DNA of 64,000 nt from Ignatzschineria cameli (GCF_003121895.1 NZ_QEWW01000004.1:62001-126000); one strand, 5' to 3'; positions 44,131 through 52,819 are shown, counted from the stretch's first letter. Notes: generated by a model not told the origin, from the sequence alone. Made by a program: numbers and translations.

Positions 44131-45451
44131 TCAATTTAAACCCCTCTATAAGCCCTTCTATTAATGCTTTTTCTATATCTTCTATCTCATCTGATTTAGG
44201 ACTCTTCTCACTTTTAGAGAAAGGATCATCCTTTGCATCTCTTTTTGAGAGCGCTTCCAATGAGTAGTTTTGTTGCTGTAGATAAGGTGTGCTACCTCCC
44301 GTTACAGGATCTAATCCCTCCTCAGCACGAACCTCATTAATCGTTTTAAATGCAGCTTTTAATGCTTCGCTATGGGATTTATAGCGATTTAAAGTATCCA
44401 TTCTTAATAAATTAGTGGTATCCAAATCAATTGACTCAGTCACACCATCTAAATTATGAGAATCATCAAGAACTGCTTCCATTGATTCAATGTGAAAATG
44501 TAGTGTTTTCTGTAGATACTCTAAATAGATTCCTTCAACGGTCTCTTGCGGTCTCTTATCTGATATTCCCGCAAGATAAGGGTTCACTTTAAATAATGCA
44601 CAAACAACTTCTGCAGTTAACTTCAGTTGTTCAATAAGCTGAGAATCAAGAGCAGTCATCGCCATCGGCTCAAACTTCAACCCATCTCCCAAAACAGCAA
44701 CTTTACCTGCGCCATTACCTGAGTAATTGCTTTCCCAATGTTTTTTCATCCTTTTGGCCGTATCATCGCTAATGCTTCCGGGGGCTGTTAACAATCCACT
44801 CGGAACGGCTTTATTTCCAAAGAATGTTGAACTGTTTTCTTGAATCTTTAACCCTTGATCCACTGATGCTTTTGCTGCATAGAGCGGAGAGATACCAACT
44901 AGAGGATGAAATAAACAGTTAAATCGATCATGAATAATCTCGCTCGCCGGCACCATTACCTCATCTATGCCTGCAAGCTTATCTTTCGCTAATTTATAGT
45001 AAACAGAACCACTATCAGATACGTAAGGCGTCACTGACTTCGGATCAAGAATATGATATCCGATGGTTTTTCCAGATCTATTTTTAACAATTAGAACATA
45101 GGTATTTCCATACATTAACTTTGAAAACATCCATGCTTCTTTAAACTGGATATGGTTTTGATAATAGTTAGGCTTTCTCAATGCTGTTAAATGAGGACTT
45201 TCAACACGTTGAAGAACATTACTACTATTTCGTTTTACAAATATAAAAGGTAACTTTGCAATATCTTGAGATATTAATGACAAACAAGAAAAAACGGCAT
45301 AATGAGTTAAGAGTTCCTCGTTTTTTAATTCTCGGCCCTGTCGCAAACCACCAGAGAATAGATCACCGATAATCATCGGTCGCCAATTACCATCCCCGGC
45401 AGATTTAAGTTCCTTTTTTCTATTTCGTTTAAAAAAACTAAACATTCTCAC
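44123..45451 (-). CDS. Portal protein (HK97 family)
   Basis: The 442-residue protein has the HK97-portal patterns LTHYAVFSCLSLISQDIAKLPF (about 48-69 in part), YHILDPKSVTPY and ENSSTFFGNKAVPSGLLTAPG. It forms the dodecameric DNA gate. A GTG at 45451 and an ATG at 45445 are both possible starts. It stands after the capsid gene, whereas in HK97-like phages it is usually before the protease. Confidence 0.9.
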   Translation of the reverse strand: MRMFSFFKRNRKKELKSAGDGNWRPMIIGDLFSGGLRQGRELKNEELLTHYAVFSCLSLISQDIAKLPFIFVKRNSSNVLQRVESPHLTALRKPNYYQNHIQFKEAWMFSKLMYGNTYVLIVKNRSGKTIGYHILDPKSVTPYVSDSGSVYYKLAKDKLAGIDEVMVPASEIIHDRFNCLFHPLVGISPLYAAKASVDQGLKIQENSSTFFGNKAVPSGLLTAPGSISDDTAKRMKKHWESNYSGNGAGKVAVLGDGLKFEPMAMTALDSQLIEQLKLTAEVVCALFKVNPYLAGISDKRPQETVEGIYLEYLQKTLHFHIESMEAVLDDSHNLDGVTESIDLDTTNLLRMDTLNRYKSHSEALKAAFKTINEVRAEEGLDPVTGGSTPYLQQQNYSLEALSKRDAKDDPFSKSEKSPKSDEIEDIEKALIEGLIEGFKLNG

Positions 45452-45455
45452 CCCA

Positions 45456-45478
45456 TTAAAAAAGCCCCTTTCGGGGCT
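45456..45478 (-). terminator. Intrinsic terminator between capsid and portal genes
   Basis: AGCCCCGAAAGGGGCT followed by TTTTTTAAT on the minus strand. Transcription that does not read through ends after the capsid, giving much more capsid than portal message. Confidence 0.8.
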
Positions 45479-45483
45479 ATTTG

Positions 45484-45660
45484 TTATCCTTGATCTTTAT
45501 CAGCAAGATACTTCTCAACATCCGGCTTCGTAATACTTCCCCCAGAACCTGTACCTGTGATTTCATTAAGGTCAACGCCATTCTCTCGCGCAAAATCTCG
45601 CGCTGCCTGAGTTGCATTAATGCCATCATCGGTTGGCGTATTAAATTCTGGGTTATCTAC
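45484..45660 (-). CDS. E3-binding (PSBD-like) extension of the major capsid protein, reached by -1 frameshift
   Basis: The frame encodes 58 residues, VDNPEFNTPTDDGINATQ then AARDFARENGVDLNEITGTG then SGGSITKPDVEKYLADKDQG. ARDFARENGVDL..ITGTGSGGSITKPDVEKYL follows the pattern of peripheral subunit-binding (E3-binding) domains. There is no ATG, GTG or TTG codon before the domain, and a TGA stands four codons upstream of the slip. Only a -1 shift from the capsid gene can express it, giving a fusion of 517 residues. Confidence 0.8.
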   Translation of the reverse strand, partial: VDNPEFNTPTDDGINATQAARDFARENGVDLNEITGTGSGGSITKPDVEKYLADKDQG

Positions 45661-47036
45661 TTTCCCGGCTCACCATCATCGAAGGTCCAGTTCACTTCTT
45701 TGATATAGGAGACACTACCACTACGCGCCAATGACCAGTTGATATATTGATCCGTCTTGATAGCGACCATATCATTCTGGAACATGCTGACAGACTCTGC
45801 TCCAGAGTCATTTTCAGGATCTGAACTCATTTTGATATTCGCTTCCTGGCTATACTTCACACTAATATCATCATCTTTCGCAATTAAGATACTGGCTGCA
45901 TCAGCAAGAATAAGCATCTTTCCAATATTGCTACTCACAATAACCGGTTTCCCTAAGAAGAAACCACCTCCTGGTGTCATTCCAGGGAATGCAGGAGCAC
46001 CTGATTGTGTTGTCATGAGTGACAGAGTTAATGCCGTAGATGAACCCATCAACCACACTAATCTATCAGTAGGAATATTAGCTTTAATAAATGGCGCATG
46101 CATTGCTACCGCATCACGCTTAATTGCTGCAGAGTTATTCCCAACGCTTTCAATTGCAACGCCCTTATTTGTAATTGATGCTGGAGATAGGCGCGCTGAT
46201 TCTGTCTTTGTCGGATCAATAAAATCTTTATCAATTCGACTTGAGATTGCAGCAATCAAAGTATCTCTTACCAAAATATCCGCTGCAGGAGAACTATCTA
46301 AAATCATCTCTTCAGTTAATACTGAAATCGCAGATAATTTCATGCGATCAAGCTTCGTATTAAAGAATCCTGCCGTGGTTACAGATGCGGCCTTTCCTTC
46401 CCCCACCCATGTAGCAGAGCCTCCAAGACTTTGCCCTGGCACTAAGACATTGAATGGGATCTCGCGCAAACTAGGAATCCCATTCGTTCCAAATTTACCA
46501 AGAATCGTTTCAGGCAATAGAAGCTCAATGAACTCTTTAGATGCTTCTTTCCCTTCTGTTAAAGCCCCTGCCCATTCTGTATTTTGCGTTGTTGCCGGAG
46601 CAACAGCTGCTTTTACAAGATTAAGGAGGCGATTGTCATTTGTTTTCTTCGCATCATTTTCTGCAAAGATAATAGCATCTGAGGCTGATCCTTTTGCTCG
46701 CGCGAGTGTTTTAACTAAACGCGCAAACATTACGCCTTTCTCTAACTCTGGTGTTATAACACGAACACTGGTTTGCCCTTGACGTGAATTATGTCCTGAT
46801 TTTTCAGTATTCCCTTCAACAGGAGTAGCTGTATCTTTATCTTCAGTACTTGCTGCACGATAATATCGTAGATCTACATCTAGGCTTTTGATGGTGTCAT
46901 CTAACTCTTGTAGCTCTGCAACATCTTGCTCTGAAAGAGACATTCCTTCATCAGCAGATTTTTGCAAAATAGCTGCTTTTTCATCTTGAGCTTTTTTCTT
47001 GGCAGCTTCGAGCCCTTTAATGTGTTTTGTAAACAT
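45657..47036 (-). CDS. Major capsid protein (HK97 fold)
   Basis: The 459-residue protein has an N-terminal coiled-coil scaffold part (about 5-65) to be removed by the protease, then the HK97-type core (SLREIPFNVLVPG, ATWVGEGKAASVT, FPGMTPGGGFFLGKPVI). It ends in FDDGEPGK where the last codons CCG GGA AAG precede TAG. That sequence holds the slippery heptamer described separately. Confidence 0.92.
   Translation of the reverse strand: MFTKHIKGLEAAKKKAQDEKAAILQKSADEGMSLSEQDVAELQELDDTIKSLDVDLRYYRAASTEDKDTATPVEGNTEKSGHNSRQGQTSVRVITPELEKGVMFARLVKTLARAKGSASDAIIFAENDAKKTNDNRLLNLVKAAVAPATTQNTEWAGALTEGKEASKEFIELLLPETILGKFGTNGIPSLREIPFNVLVPGQSLGGSATWVGEGKAASVTTAGFFNTKLDRMKLSAISVLTEEMILDSSPAADILVRDTLIAAISSRIDKDFIDPTKTESARLSPASITNKGVAIESVGNNSAAIKRDAVAMHAPFIKANIPTDRLVWLMGSSTALTLSLMTTQSGAPAFPGMTPGGGFFLGKPVIVSSNIGKMLILADAASILIAKDDDISVKYSQEANIKMSSDPENDSGAESVSMFQNDMVAIKTDQYINWSLARSGSVSYIKEVNWTFDDGEPGK
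45660..45666 (-). promoter_or_regulatory. Slippery heptamer GGGAAAG at the end of the capsid gene
   Basis: It is phased G GGA AAG in the capsid frame and directly followed by the TAG stop. A stop codon next to a slip site is known to raise slippage. The -1 frame then enters the E3-binding domain. Confidence 0.75.
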
Positions 47037-47050
47037 ATCATTATTTCCTT

Positions 47051-47644
47051 TTAATAAATTTTAATAACTTTTTTCTTCTTGGTCGAAGCGCCGACCGATT
47101 TGCGAGTAGGATCAATTTTGATAGGTAACGCCCTTTGCTGTAGATCCAGTCTCTTAATCTCAGTGATAATTGCGTCTGAGTTAGCAGGTATCGTCACTAG
47201 TGATAACTCATAACATTCCCATTCTTGAATATGCATGCCGTAAGTTTCATCGATCCATGCATATTTCAATGTTCTAAAACCAATAGATAAACAGCGAACC
47301 AGTCCATATTTGATAGAGTGAATCGCTTCATCCACCCGCTTCTTCAGTTCACCATCTTCCTTTATATAGGGGATTTTAGCGGTAAACTTTACCCCCTCAT
47401 CTGTAGCCTCTTCAAAGTAAACGTGGCCTACAGGTTCAGCATGTCGATGTTGCCAAAGCAGAGGAACTGGGTTTTCAAATTCAATGCCTTTCGGCTCAAC
47501 AACATCACCATGACGATCTGTTTTGGGTGTTGTCGCTATTCCTGAGAAAATAAAGAAGTCATCTTTATCCTCAAAATTTTTAACAGATACGACCGAATAA
47601 GCTCTATTATTCTTATTCAACATATCTTTCGGATCTTTGTTCAT
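47051..47644 (-). CDS. Prohead maturation protease (HK97 family)
   Basis: A 197-residue S78-type protease with the catalytic His region in VPLLWQHRHAEPVG and Ser in RCLSIGFRT, with GIATTPKTDRHGDVVEP before them. It cleaves the capsid scaffold part in the prohead. The C-terminal tail is strongly basic. Confidence 0.9.
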   Translation of the reverse strand: MNKDPKDMLNKNNRAYSVVSVKNFEDKDDFFIFSGIATTPKTDRHGDVVEPKGIEFENPVPLLWQHRHAEPVGHVYFEEATDEGVKFTAKIPYIKEDGELKKRVDEAIHSIKYGLVRCLSIGFRTLKYAWIDETYGMHIQEWECYELSLVTIPANSDAIITEIKRLDLQQRALPIKIDPTRKSVGASTKKKKVIKIY

Positions 47645-47655
47645 TATTTCCTTCC

Positions 47656-49290
47656 TTATATAAAGAATAATTCTGGCTCTTTCTTGACTTCTTCAGGCTC
47701 TTTTAAAGATGCCCCAATTGCCATACCAAAAGCCTGAATTCCATCGATTCTCCCTGTTGCTTTTCGTTTTTCTAACTTAATATTTCCTGCAGCATCCTCT
47801 ACCGATACCGCATTAAATGAGCACATATTTAAAACAGGATTATCTCCATGATTAATTTTGTGGTTTAGGATGTACTCGGTCATTTTTTTTAAAGCGGGGT
47901 CCATGTCCTTGAACCCCTGCCCATATTCAATAAAGCACTCATCAATTTCTGCTTCAGTAATGCCGGCTTCCATCAATGCTCGTTTAAAGAATACAAATCG
48001 CCATCTATCAAAACCTATCTTTAAATCACTAAACCAAAGCCCATGATCTTCTAGGATTTCAATCAACTGATAGGCAACAAAGTCATAATCCACCGTTGCT
48101 CCCGGCGTTGTCATAATGAAACCTTCATCACGCCAAAAAAGGTAAGGTGCCCTATCGGTCTTATCTCGCTCTTCAATCTTGTGATTAGGCATCCAAAAAT
48201 AGGGATAAACCTCTACTTCTTCACCAATTCCAATCAGTACAAAAGATGTCAGGTCTGTATTTTGGGATAAGTCGAATCCCCCAAATATCCTCATCTTTTC
48301 TTTATCAAGAACAGCGGGCTTTGCATTGCACAGCTTCCATTCATCAGCTTGTATAAATGCATCATTCGATACAATCCTTTGATTAAGTTGATATCTCCGA
48401 AAGGTATTGGCCAATCTTGGAGAGCGGGAGGCTTTATCTGCTTCTGCTCTCAAATAATTGATATCTTTAAACTCACCCAACGCTGGATTTGCATAGAGCC
48501 ATTGCTCTTCATCGAGTAGATCACAATCTTTCTCAGCCTCATATAAGTGACAAACCTTGTCTACCGGCTGATGCTCTATCGCATCATCAATATCGAGAGA
48601 GAAATAATCATGATCTGTTTCAGACTGAGTACTAATTGTGATTCGCAGAGGATCATCATAAGCACCTCCTGCAGTCGTAATCGCTTCAATGAACTCTGAA
48701 GTATTTCCCTTTATCTGTCCTGCTTCATCAATAATTGTTAAAACAGGGTTATTACCATGTGCCGTCTTTCCCTCCGCGCTGATTGCTTTATATTCAGCAT
48801 TCACAGGAAGTCCGAGTAGTGATTTTTGTGAAGGTGTCGCCCTCACCAAAGAACGAAGATCATCAGATAATTCAGCGCAGTTAGCTGCTGCACGATAGAC
48901 TTCGGAAGCTTGCTCCCTACTCATGGCACCAGAGATCACGCGTGAATTGATTTTCGCCTCTGGTCCTACAATATGACCAAGCATTAAAAAAGCGATTAGC
49001 CCGGTTTTCCCGTTCTTTCGGGCTATGGATAAAATCGCTTCAGTTGTTTGATATGGATTATCGTAAACAGCATAGATAAAAGCTTCTTGAAAGAGCGATA
49101 ACTTTGCCGGCTGACCTGCTAATTTCCCCTCTGGAATTACACAATGATTCTCTATAAAAGCGCACATTCGCTCGGCTCTTGTCAGCTGATGAAACTCCAA
49201 CTCTCGCCAATTTCTTACTTTGGGAACAGGACCACTCTTGATTGCTCTGAGGATATGCTCTGGCAACTCAATATAACGTGGTTCAATCAT
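47656..49290 (-). CDS. Terminase large subunit
   Basis: The 544-residue motor protein has a Walker A-like SIARKNGKTGL (88-98), Walker B TIIDEAG with Asp188-Glu189, and a nuclease domain starting with GGFDLSQNTDLTS and a late Asp in SFNAVSVEDAAGN. It packages DNA with TerS. It overlaps TerS by 8 bases. Confidence 0.93.
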   Translation of the reverse strand: MIEPRYIELPEHILRAIKSGPVPKVRNWRELEFHQLTRAERMCAFIENHCVIPEGKLAGQPAKLSLFQEAFIYAVYDNPYQTTEAILSIARKNGKTGLIAFLMLGHIVGPEAKINSRVISGAMSREQASEVYRAAANCAELSDDLRSLVRATPSQKSLLGLPVNAEYKAISAEGKTAHGNNPVLTIIDEAGQIKGNTSEFIEAITTAGGAYDDPLRITISTQSETDHDYFSLDIDDAIEHQPVDKVCHLYEAEKDCDLLDEEQWLYANPALGEFKDINYLRAEADKASRSPRLANTFRRYQLNQRIVSNDAFIQADEWKLCNAKPAVLDKEKMRIFGGFDLSQNTDLTSFVLIGIGEEVEVYPYFWMPNHKIEERDKTDRAPYLFWRDEGFIMTTPGATVDYDFVAYQLIEILEDHGLWFSDLKIGFDRWRFVFFKRALMEAGITEAEIDECFIEYGQGFKDMDPALKKMTEYILNHKINHGDNPVLNMCSFNAVSVEDAAGNIKLEKRKATGRIDGIQAFGMAIGASLKEPEEVKKEPELFFI

Positions 49291-49750
49291 TCAGTGGCAA
49301 TCCTCCTGCAAGTAGAGGAGATCCTCCCGTCATCACATTTCGAGCATCTCTTACGCTTCTATTTTTTCCTCGCGCATCTTTGGCTCTGCCTCCTGTCGCT
49401 TCGGCATGTACATGAATAATGCGTGATAATCGAATAGATAAATCTACCTCTTTTATTTTTGCATCAATCTTTGGATTTGGAATTGTCGTATTCGTTCCTT
49501 CTTTTTTTACTAAAACTCCTTCCGCTTTAATCTCTTCTGTTAACTTCTGAATTGTAGCTTGAGAGATTGCAAGATTAGCTGCTTGAATTAAATCAAACTC
49601 AGTCCACGTTTCGTATGCTTTCGAGTTCATAATCGCTCGCCAAAAGTGCATATCAAAATCTGATAGTTTTATAAAATCTGGCGGGCTATGAATTTTGTTA
49701 GCTTGCTCAAATGCATTGATAGCACCGGTAGCAGTATCAATTTTACTCAT
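49283..49750 (-). CDS. Terminase small subunit
   Basis: The 155-residue protein begins MSKIDTATGAINAFEQANK, with AAGGG seven bases upstream. A longer upstream frame encodes a Cys-rich hydrophobic stretch unlike TerS and is not used. FDLIQAANLAISQATIQKLTEE may be the DNA-binding helix-turn-helix. It pairs with TerL. Confidence 0.8.
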   Translation of the reverse strand: MSKIDTATGAINAFEQANKIHSPPDFIKLSDFDMHFWRAIMNSKAYETWTEFDLIQAANLAISQATIQKLTEEIKAEGVLVKKEGTNTTIPNPKIDAKIKEVDLSIRLSRIIHVHAEATGGRAKDARGKNRSVRDARNVMTGGSPLLAGGLPLND

Positions 49751-49875
49751 AAAAAACCCTTGACAAATACAAACAAATAAAGCACACATGCGCGCGCACG
49801 CGTGAGGCAAAATGTCCAAAGCAATAAAGAAAAGGTAGGGGGGCGGTAAACAGAAGAGCATTCGCAAAAATAGAA
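49751..49875. other. Candidate cos region between TerS and HNH genes
   Basis: The 125 bp contain an alternating purine-pyrimidine tract (CACATGCGCGCGCACGCGTG, 49784-49803) and, at about 49837-49843 and 49880-49888, runs of G and C (GGGGGGCGG, CTCCCCCCCGGG). In HNH-dependent cos phages the site lies close to terS and hnh. I see no exact repeat that fixes the cut. Confidence 0.3.
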
Positions 49876-50193
49876 TCACTCCCCCCCGGGTACCTGAATC
49901 GGATAACCATCCGCACCAAATCTTATCTTGGCATTACCGCCGGATTCTTCTCGAGCTTTATCGCTGTCATGACACTGCTTACACAGCGATTGCAGGTTAT
50001 TTTCATCCCAAAACAATGCAGGATTGCCCTTATGCGGAATAATATGATCCGCAACCGTCGCTTTAACTATCCGCCCTTCTCTCTTCTTGCAATAAAGACA
50101 GTAAGGTTTTCTCTGCAATAATCGCTTGCGCATCTCACGCCATCTTCTTGTCGAATACCAAGCGCGCCACCATCTTCCTACTTGACATTGCAT
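49876..50193 (-). CDS. HNH endonuclease next to terminase
   Basis: A 105-residue HNH protein with CLYCKKREGRIVKATVADH and IIPHKGN, NNLQSLCKQCHDSDKARE: two Cys pairs and the DH...N...H core. In HK97-like phages such proteins are needed with terminase for cos cutting. It overlaps the next upstream small gene by 16 bases. Confidence 0.9.
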   Translation of the reverse strand: MQCQVGRWWRAWYSTRRWREMRKRLLQRKPYCLYCKKREGRIVKATVADHIIPHKGNPALFWDENNLQSLCKQCHDSDKAREESGGNAKIRFGADGYPIQVPGGE

Positions 50194-50375
50194 TCAATCT
50201 TCCCCACAGATGCAACTTTAATATCCAAAATCTTATATGGCTTAGTCTCAACATCATTCGATACTGATACCGCTTTTAGATTATGTACAACCTTTTTCGT
50301 GATCTTATCGCGAACAAGAAGAACGCCCTGATCATCAAAAAATGGTTCTAACTCTATATAACTACTCATGCACAA
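50178..50375 (-). CDS. Small phage protein of unknown function
   Basis: A 65-residue product (or 63 from an ATG at 50369) with a beta-rich pattern, LEPFFDDQGVLLVRDKIT and VSVSNDVETKPYK. It overlaps its neighbours by 14-16 bases, so it belongs to the same operon. Function unknown. Confidence 0.5.
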   Translation of the reverse strand: MCMSSYIELEPFFDDQGVLLVRDKITKKVVHNLKAVSVSNDVETKPYKILDIKVASVGKIECNVK

Positions 50376-50988
50376 TACCCCTTGATGCTTTGCGTAAATC
50401 TAATCGAACCGCGCTCGTTGCTTCTTGCGCGTGATCAAAGTACACACTAATCACACCGATCATATTCCCACTGGTTGGTGGTACCGGAACAGAGCATACA
50501 TGAGTAATACCATCGGTCTCACTGATCCGGCGTTCTATTTCGGAATGAGCAGTGAACTCACTGCAGGTAACATGGCCTTCTAATAGATATGTCATCTCCA
50601 ATCGATTGCGTTCACTAGCATAAAGTGGTGCAGATTTACCTATCCATGATTCAGTAGTATGCTCTCCACCTTCTGAGTCGTAAGCAAACATCACTGTCTT
50701 AGCTGCTTGATTACCGCTGATGTCTGTTGCCCATACAACTACACTCTTCGCACCTAAGCTTTCAACAAGACGTTCAGACTCTTGCAAAAATTGTTCAGGA
50801 CAAAACTGGGACTGCAAATTACGCATATCAATAAGTCTAGCAACTGATGTTTGCACTGGATTGCTTGTTGCAACCAATGTCACTGCACCAGTCACAACTA
50901 AGATCCACGTCGTGATAATCGCGCCCTTCCATGTCTTTGGGAATTTCTCTATTAAGCTTGCAAGTTTTACCATTACAATCCCTCGCAA
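50362..50988 (-). CDS. Membrane-anchored protein of unknown function
   Basis: A 208-residue protein with one membrane segment (about 22-41) and a soluble domain with VVVWATDISGNQAA, HTTESWIGKSAPLYAS and GVISVYFDHA, which looks GAF-like. It is between the lysis genes and HNH. An ATG six codons in may be the true start. Confidence 0.55.
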   Translation of the reverse strand: MRGIVMVKLASLIEKFPKTWKGAIITTWILVVTGAVTLVATSNPVQTSVARLIDMRNLQSQFCPEQFLQESERLVESLGAKSVVVWATDISGNQAAKTVMFAYDSEGGEHTTESWIGKSAPLYASERNRLEMTYLLEGHVTCSEFTAHSEIERRISETDGITHVCSVPVPPTSGNMIGVISVYFDHAQEATSAVRLDLRKASRGIVHE

Positions 50989-51269
50989 TACTTAACGTAA
51001 CGTGAATTATGAGAGACTACATCTTCCTTAGTTGCTTTACTCAAGACATCATCTCGATCAACCAACACCTTCTTCCAACCTGCACAATTAATAGCACGGT
51101 AATCAATCTCGGTATGAACCAGTTTGCTCGAGCATGCTGTCAATATCAGACTCAGAAGCGCTACTGATGCTACTTGTAGCATTCTTTGTTTCTGTTTCTT
51201 GCTCAGCAATAAATTGTTGTTGCTCTGCTTTTGATTTATGTTGTTTGATTTCGTCATCTTTCTTCTCAA
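50973..51269 (-). CDS. Outer-membrane spanin lipoprotein (Rz1-like)
   Basis: The 98-residue product has a signal sequence with lipobox LTAC and a mature part INCAGWKKVLVDRDDVLSKA..HNSRYVKYC, a pattern of o-spanins in many phages. It overlaps the i-spanin gene in another frame, the usual Rz/Rz1 layout. Together they fuse inner and outer membranes at lysis. Confidence 0.75.
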   Translation of the reverse strand: MRRKMTKSNNINQKQSNNNLLLSKKQKQRMLQVASVALLSLILTACSSKLVHTEIDYRAINCAGWKKVLVDRDDVLSKATKEDVVSHNSRYVKYCEGL

Positions 51270-51357
51270 GCTCTCGATTCTTCTGCCGAATTAAGAGCAT
51301 TAAAAAAGCGCCTATAGCGCTCATAACTGTTACTAATACTGATAAGACCTTATTCAT
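51103..51357 (-). CDS. Inner-membrane spanin (Rz-like)
   Basis: Starting at the ATG of MNKVLSVLV (84 residues), it has one membrane segment (about 5-22) and a periplasmic coiled coil NRELEKKDDEIKQHKSKAEQQ. A longer frame begins 22 codons upstream but lacks signal-like sequence. It overlaps holin by 8 bases. Confidence 0.75.
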   Translation of the reverse strand: MNKVLSVLVTVMSAIGAFLMLLIRQKNRELEKKDDEIKQHKSKAEQQQFIAEQETETKNATSSISSASESDIDSMLEQTGSYRD

Positions 51358-51592
51358 GATCTTTTCTCTTTTGCATTGTATCGACAACGCCCTTCGATAT
51401 TGTTGTACCTGCACCGGCACCAATCATCGTGATAAACAACGCCTCAGCAAAACTCGCTTGAACGATCACCGCATAAGTCGTTAATAAGATGCCGGCAACA
51501 GATGTCATAAAGAGAGTCGTTTTATTGAGATCAAGCCGAAGCTTCCCATCACTTGATCTACTTTGAAGCATTCTTAATAGCTCTTTGGTCAT
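51350..51592 (-). CDS. Holin (two-segment)
   Basis: An 80-residue protein with two hydrophobic segments (about 26-46 and 49-66) and a charged C-terminus KGVVDTMQKRKDHE. Size, topology and place between the endolysin and spanin genes mark it as a holin. Confidence 0.75.
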   Translation of the reverse strand: MTKELLRMLQSRSSDGKLRLDLNKTTLFMTSVAGILLTTYAVIVQASFAEALFITMIGAGAGTTISKGVVDTMQKRKDHE

Positions 51593-52143
51593 TGCAAATT
51601 AGCCTCTCCATCTGCTTTTAAACTTGGAATAGGCTTAAGCGACTTATACCCCTTCGGCATTACATATCCAATAAAGCGAGATTTTGGGAACTTAGCGATT
51701 GATACTGCTGATCCTTGATTACCACCAAGTAGTACCCAATTATCCCCATCTTCACCAACTAAGAACCCAACATGTCCGCCACCGGATCTTGTCATTACCG
51801 CAATACAGCCGTAGCAAGGGCTTACCTTTTCACCACCATCCCAATGCAACCAATACTGCGAGCTATCTTTTGTTCGCTTCTGATATATCGACTTATCTTT
51901 TGAATTCGTATTAATCCCACTAGCTTCAAGTGCTGCACCTACAAATGCAGAACACCAGGAGATTCTTTCGTTCTTTATTCCACTCATTCTGAACATCTTC
52001 CAATATTCAATAATTCGTGGATTACCGGCACCAATACCTGTTCGCTTAACCCCAACCTCTTTCATCCCCCATTTAATCCATGGGAAATTTAATTGATTTT
52101 CGGATACCACTTTCGCAGCCCCGCCTACTACTCCTGCATTCAT
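51589..52143 (-). CDS. Endolysin-like peptidase (TIGR02594/NlpC-type)
   Basis: The 184-residue protein has FPWIKWGMKEVGVKR, GNPRIIEYW, ISWCSAFVGAALEASG with the catalytic-type Cys, and GGGHVGFLVGEDGDNWVLLGGNQ with the His. This is the pattern of TIGR02594 cysteine peptidases used as phage endolysins. No signal sequence is present, so it needs the holin. Confidence 0.8.
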   Translation of the reverse strand: MNAGVVGGAAKVVSENQLNFPWIKWGMKEVGVKRTGIGAGNPRIIEYWKMFRMSGIKNERISWCSAFVGAALEASGINTNSKDKSIYQKRTKDSSQYWLHWDGGEKVSPCYGCIAVMTRSGGGHVGFLVGEDGDNWVLLGGNQGSAVSIAKFPKSRFIGYVMPKGYKSLKPIPSLKADGEANLQ

Positions 52144-52155
52144 TTTCTTTCACCC

Positions 52156-52181
52156 ATAAAAAAAGACCGCCAAAGCGTTCT
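52156..52181 (-). terminator. Weak hairpin before the lysis genes
   Basis: On the minus strand AGAACGC-TTTG-GCGGTCT (one mismatch) runs into TTTTTTT. It is where an antiterminator would need to act before lysis genes are read. Confidence 0.5.
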
Positions 52182-52282
52182 TATCTAAACTTAGTGCTAG
52201 TTACGCTAGCAAGACAATCATTTCCTTTTAATATGCTAATCTGAATTTCCTACAACTCATTAAATATTATAAGGAAACTGTT

Positions 52283-52501
52283 ATGTTGAACTTAAATGAT
52301 ATGCCTATTGAAATTCCCTGCCCTGACTGCTCTCATAAAATCTCGGAAACTATCGGAAACCTTAAGAAGAACCCTACACTCGAGTGTCCCGTCTGCGGAT
52401 TCCAATTCAAAGTGAATGCCGATGAACTTAAAGAAAGTATCAAATCCGCCGAAATGATGCTCAATCAACTGAGGGGTTCTCTGAAGAATTTTAAGATCTG
52501 A
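52283..52501 (+). CDS. Small zinc-ribbon protein on the opposite strand
   Basis: A 72-residue protein with CPDC..CPVC (Cys 14, 17, 34, 37), then a helix KESIKSAEMMLNQLRGSLKN. AAGGAA precedes the ATG. It runs against the surrounding operon and ends at a bidirectional terminator, so it is an independent accessory gene. Similar small proteins occur in proteobacterial genomes; function unknown. Confidence 0.7.
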   Translation: MLNLNDMPIEIPCPDCSHKISETIGNLKKNPTLECPVCGFQFKVNADELKESIKSAEMMLNQLRGSLKNFKI

Positions 52502-52568
52502 TTCTAATGTGCCTATATCACATGCAAGGTTTAGTGTAGGTATATTCATATTATTATCCCCAATAAAA

Positions 52569-52588
52569 AAGCTCCGATTAAGGAGCTT
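52569..52588. terminator. Bidirectional terminator
   Basis: AAGCTCC (52569-52575) pairs with GGAGCTT (52582-52588). T-runs lie on both sides. It separates the zinc-ribbon gene from the following minus gene. Confidence 0.75.
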
Positions 52589-52819
52589 TTACTTTCTATA
52601 TAAAATTCGTTTATGACCCAACCTGTAGTACAGATATAAATCGCATGACTGATTTAGATAAACAACTTAAAGATCTTATTTTTGAGATTATCTATGATTA
52701 CTATATATCCAACCTTTGTGTTAGGTTAGCTGAATTTATGACACTCATATCTTCAAATGTCGTTACACCATCATAGAATAACCTTTATTAAAGGTTAACC
52801 TACTGATCCACATACAATC
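52589..52819. other. Spacer, no supported gene
   Basis: A 43-codon plus frame (52645-52776, MTDLDKQLKDLIFEIIYDYY and on) is open but lacks a ribosome-binding site. I see no other feature. Confidence 0.3.

Noticed and set aside
45757-46782. A 341-codon plus frame opposite the capsid gene
   Set aside because: It mirrors the codon pattern of the capsid gene and has no motif or ribosome-binding site.
52645-52776. A 43-codon plus frame MTDLDKQLKDL and on
   Set aside because: No ribosome-binding site, promoter or similarity; left as spacer.
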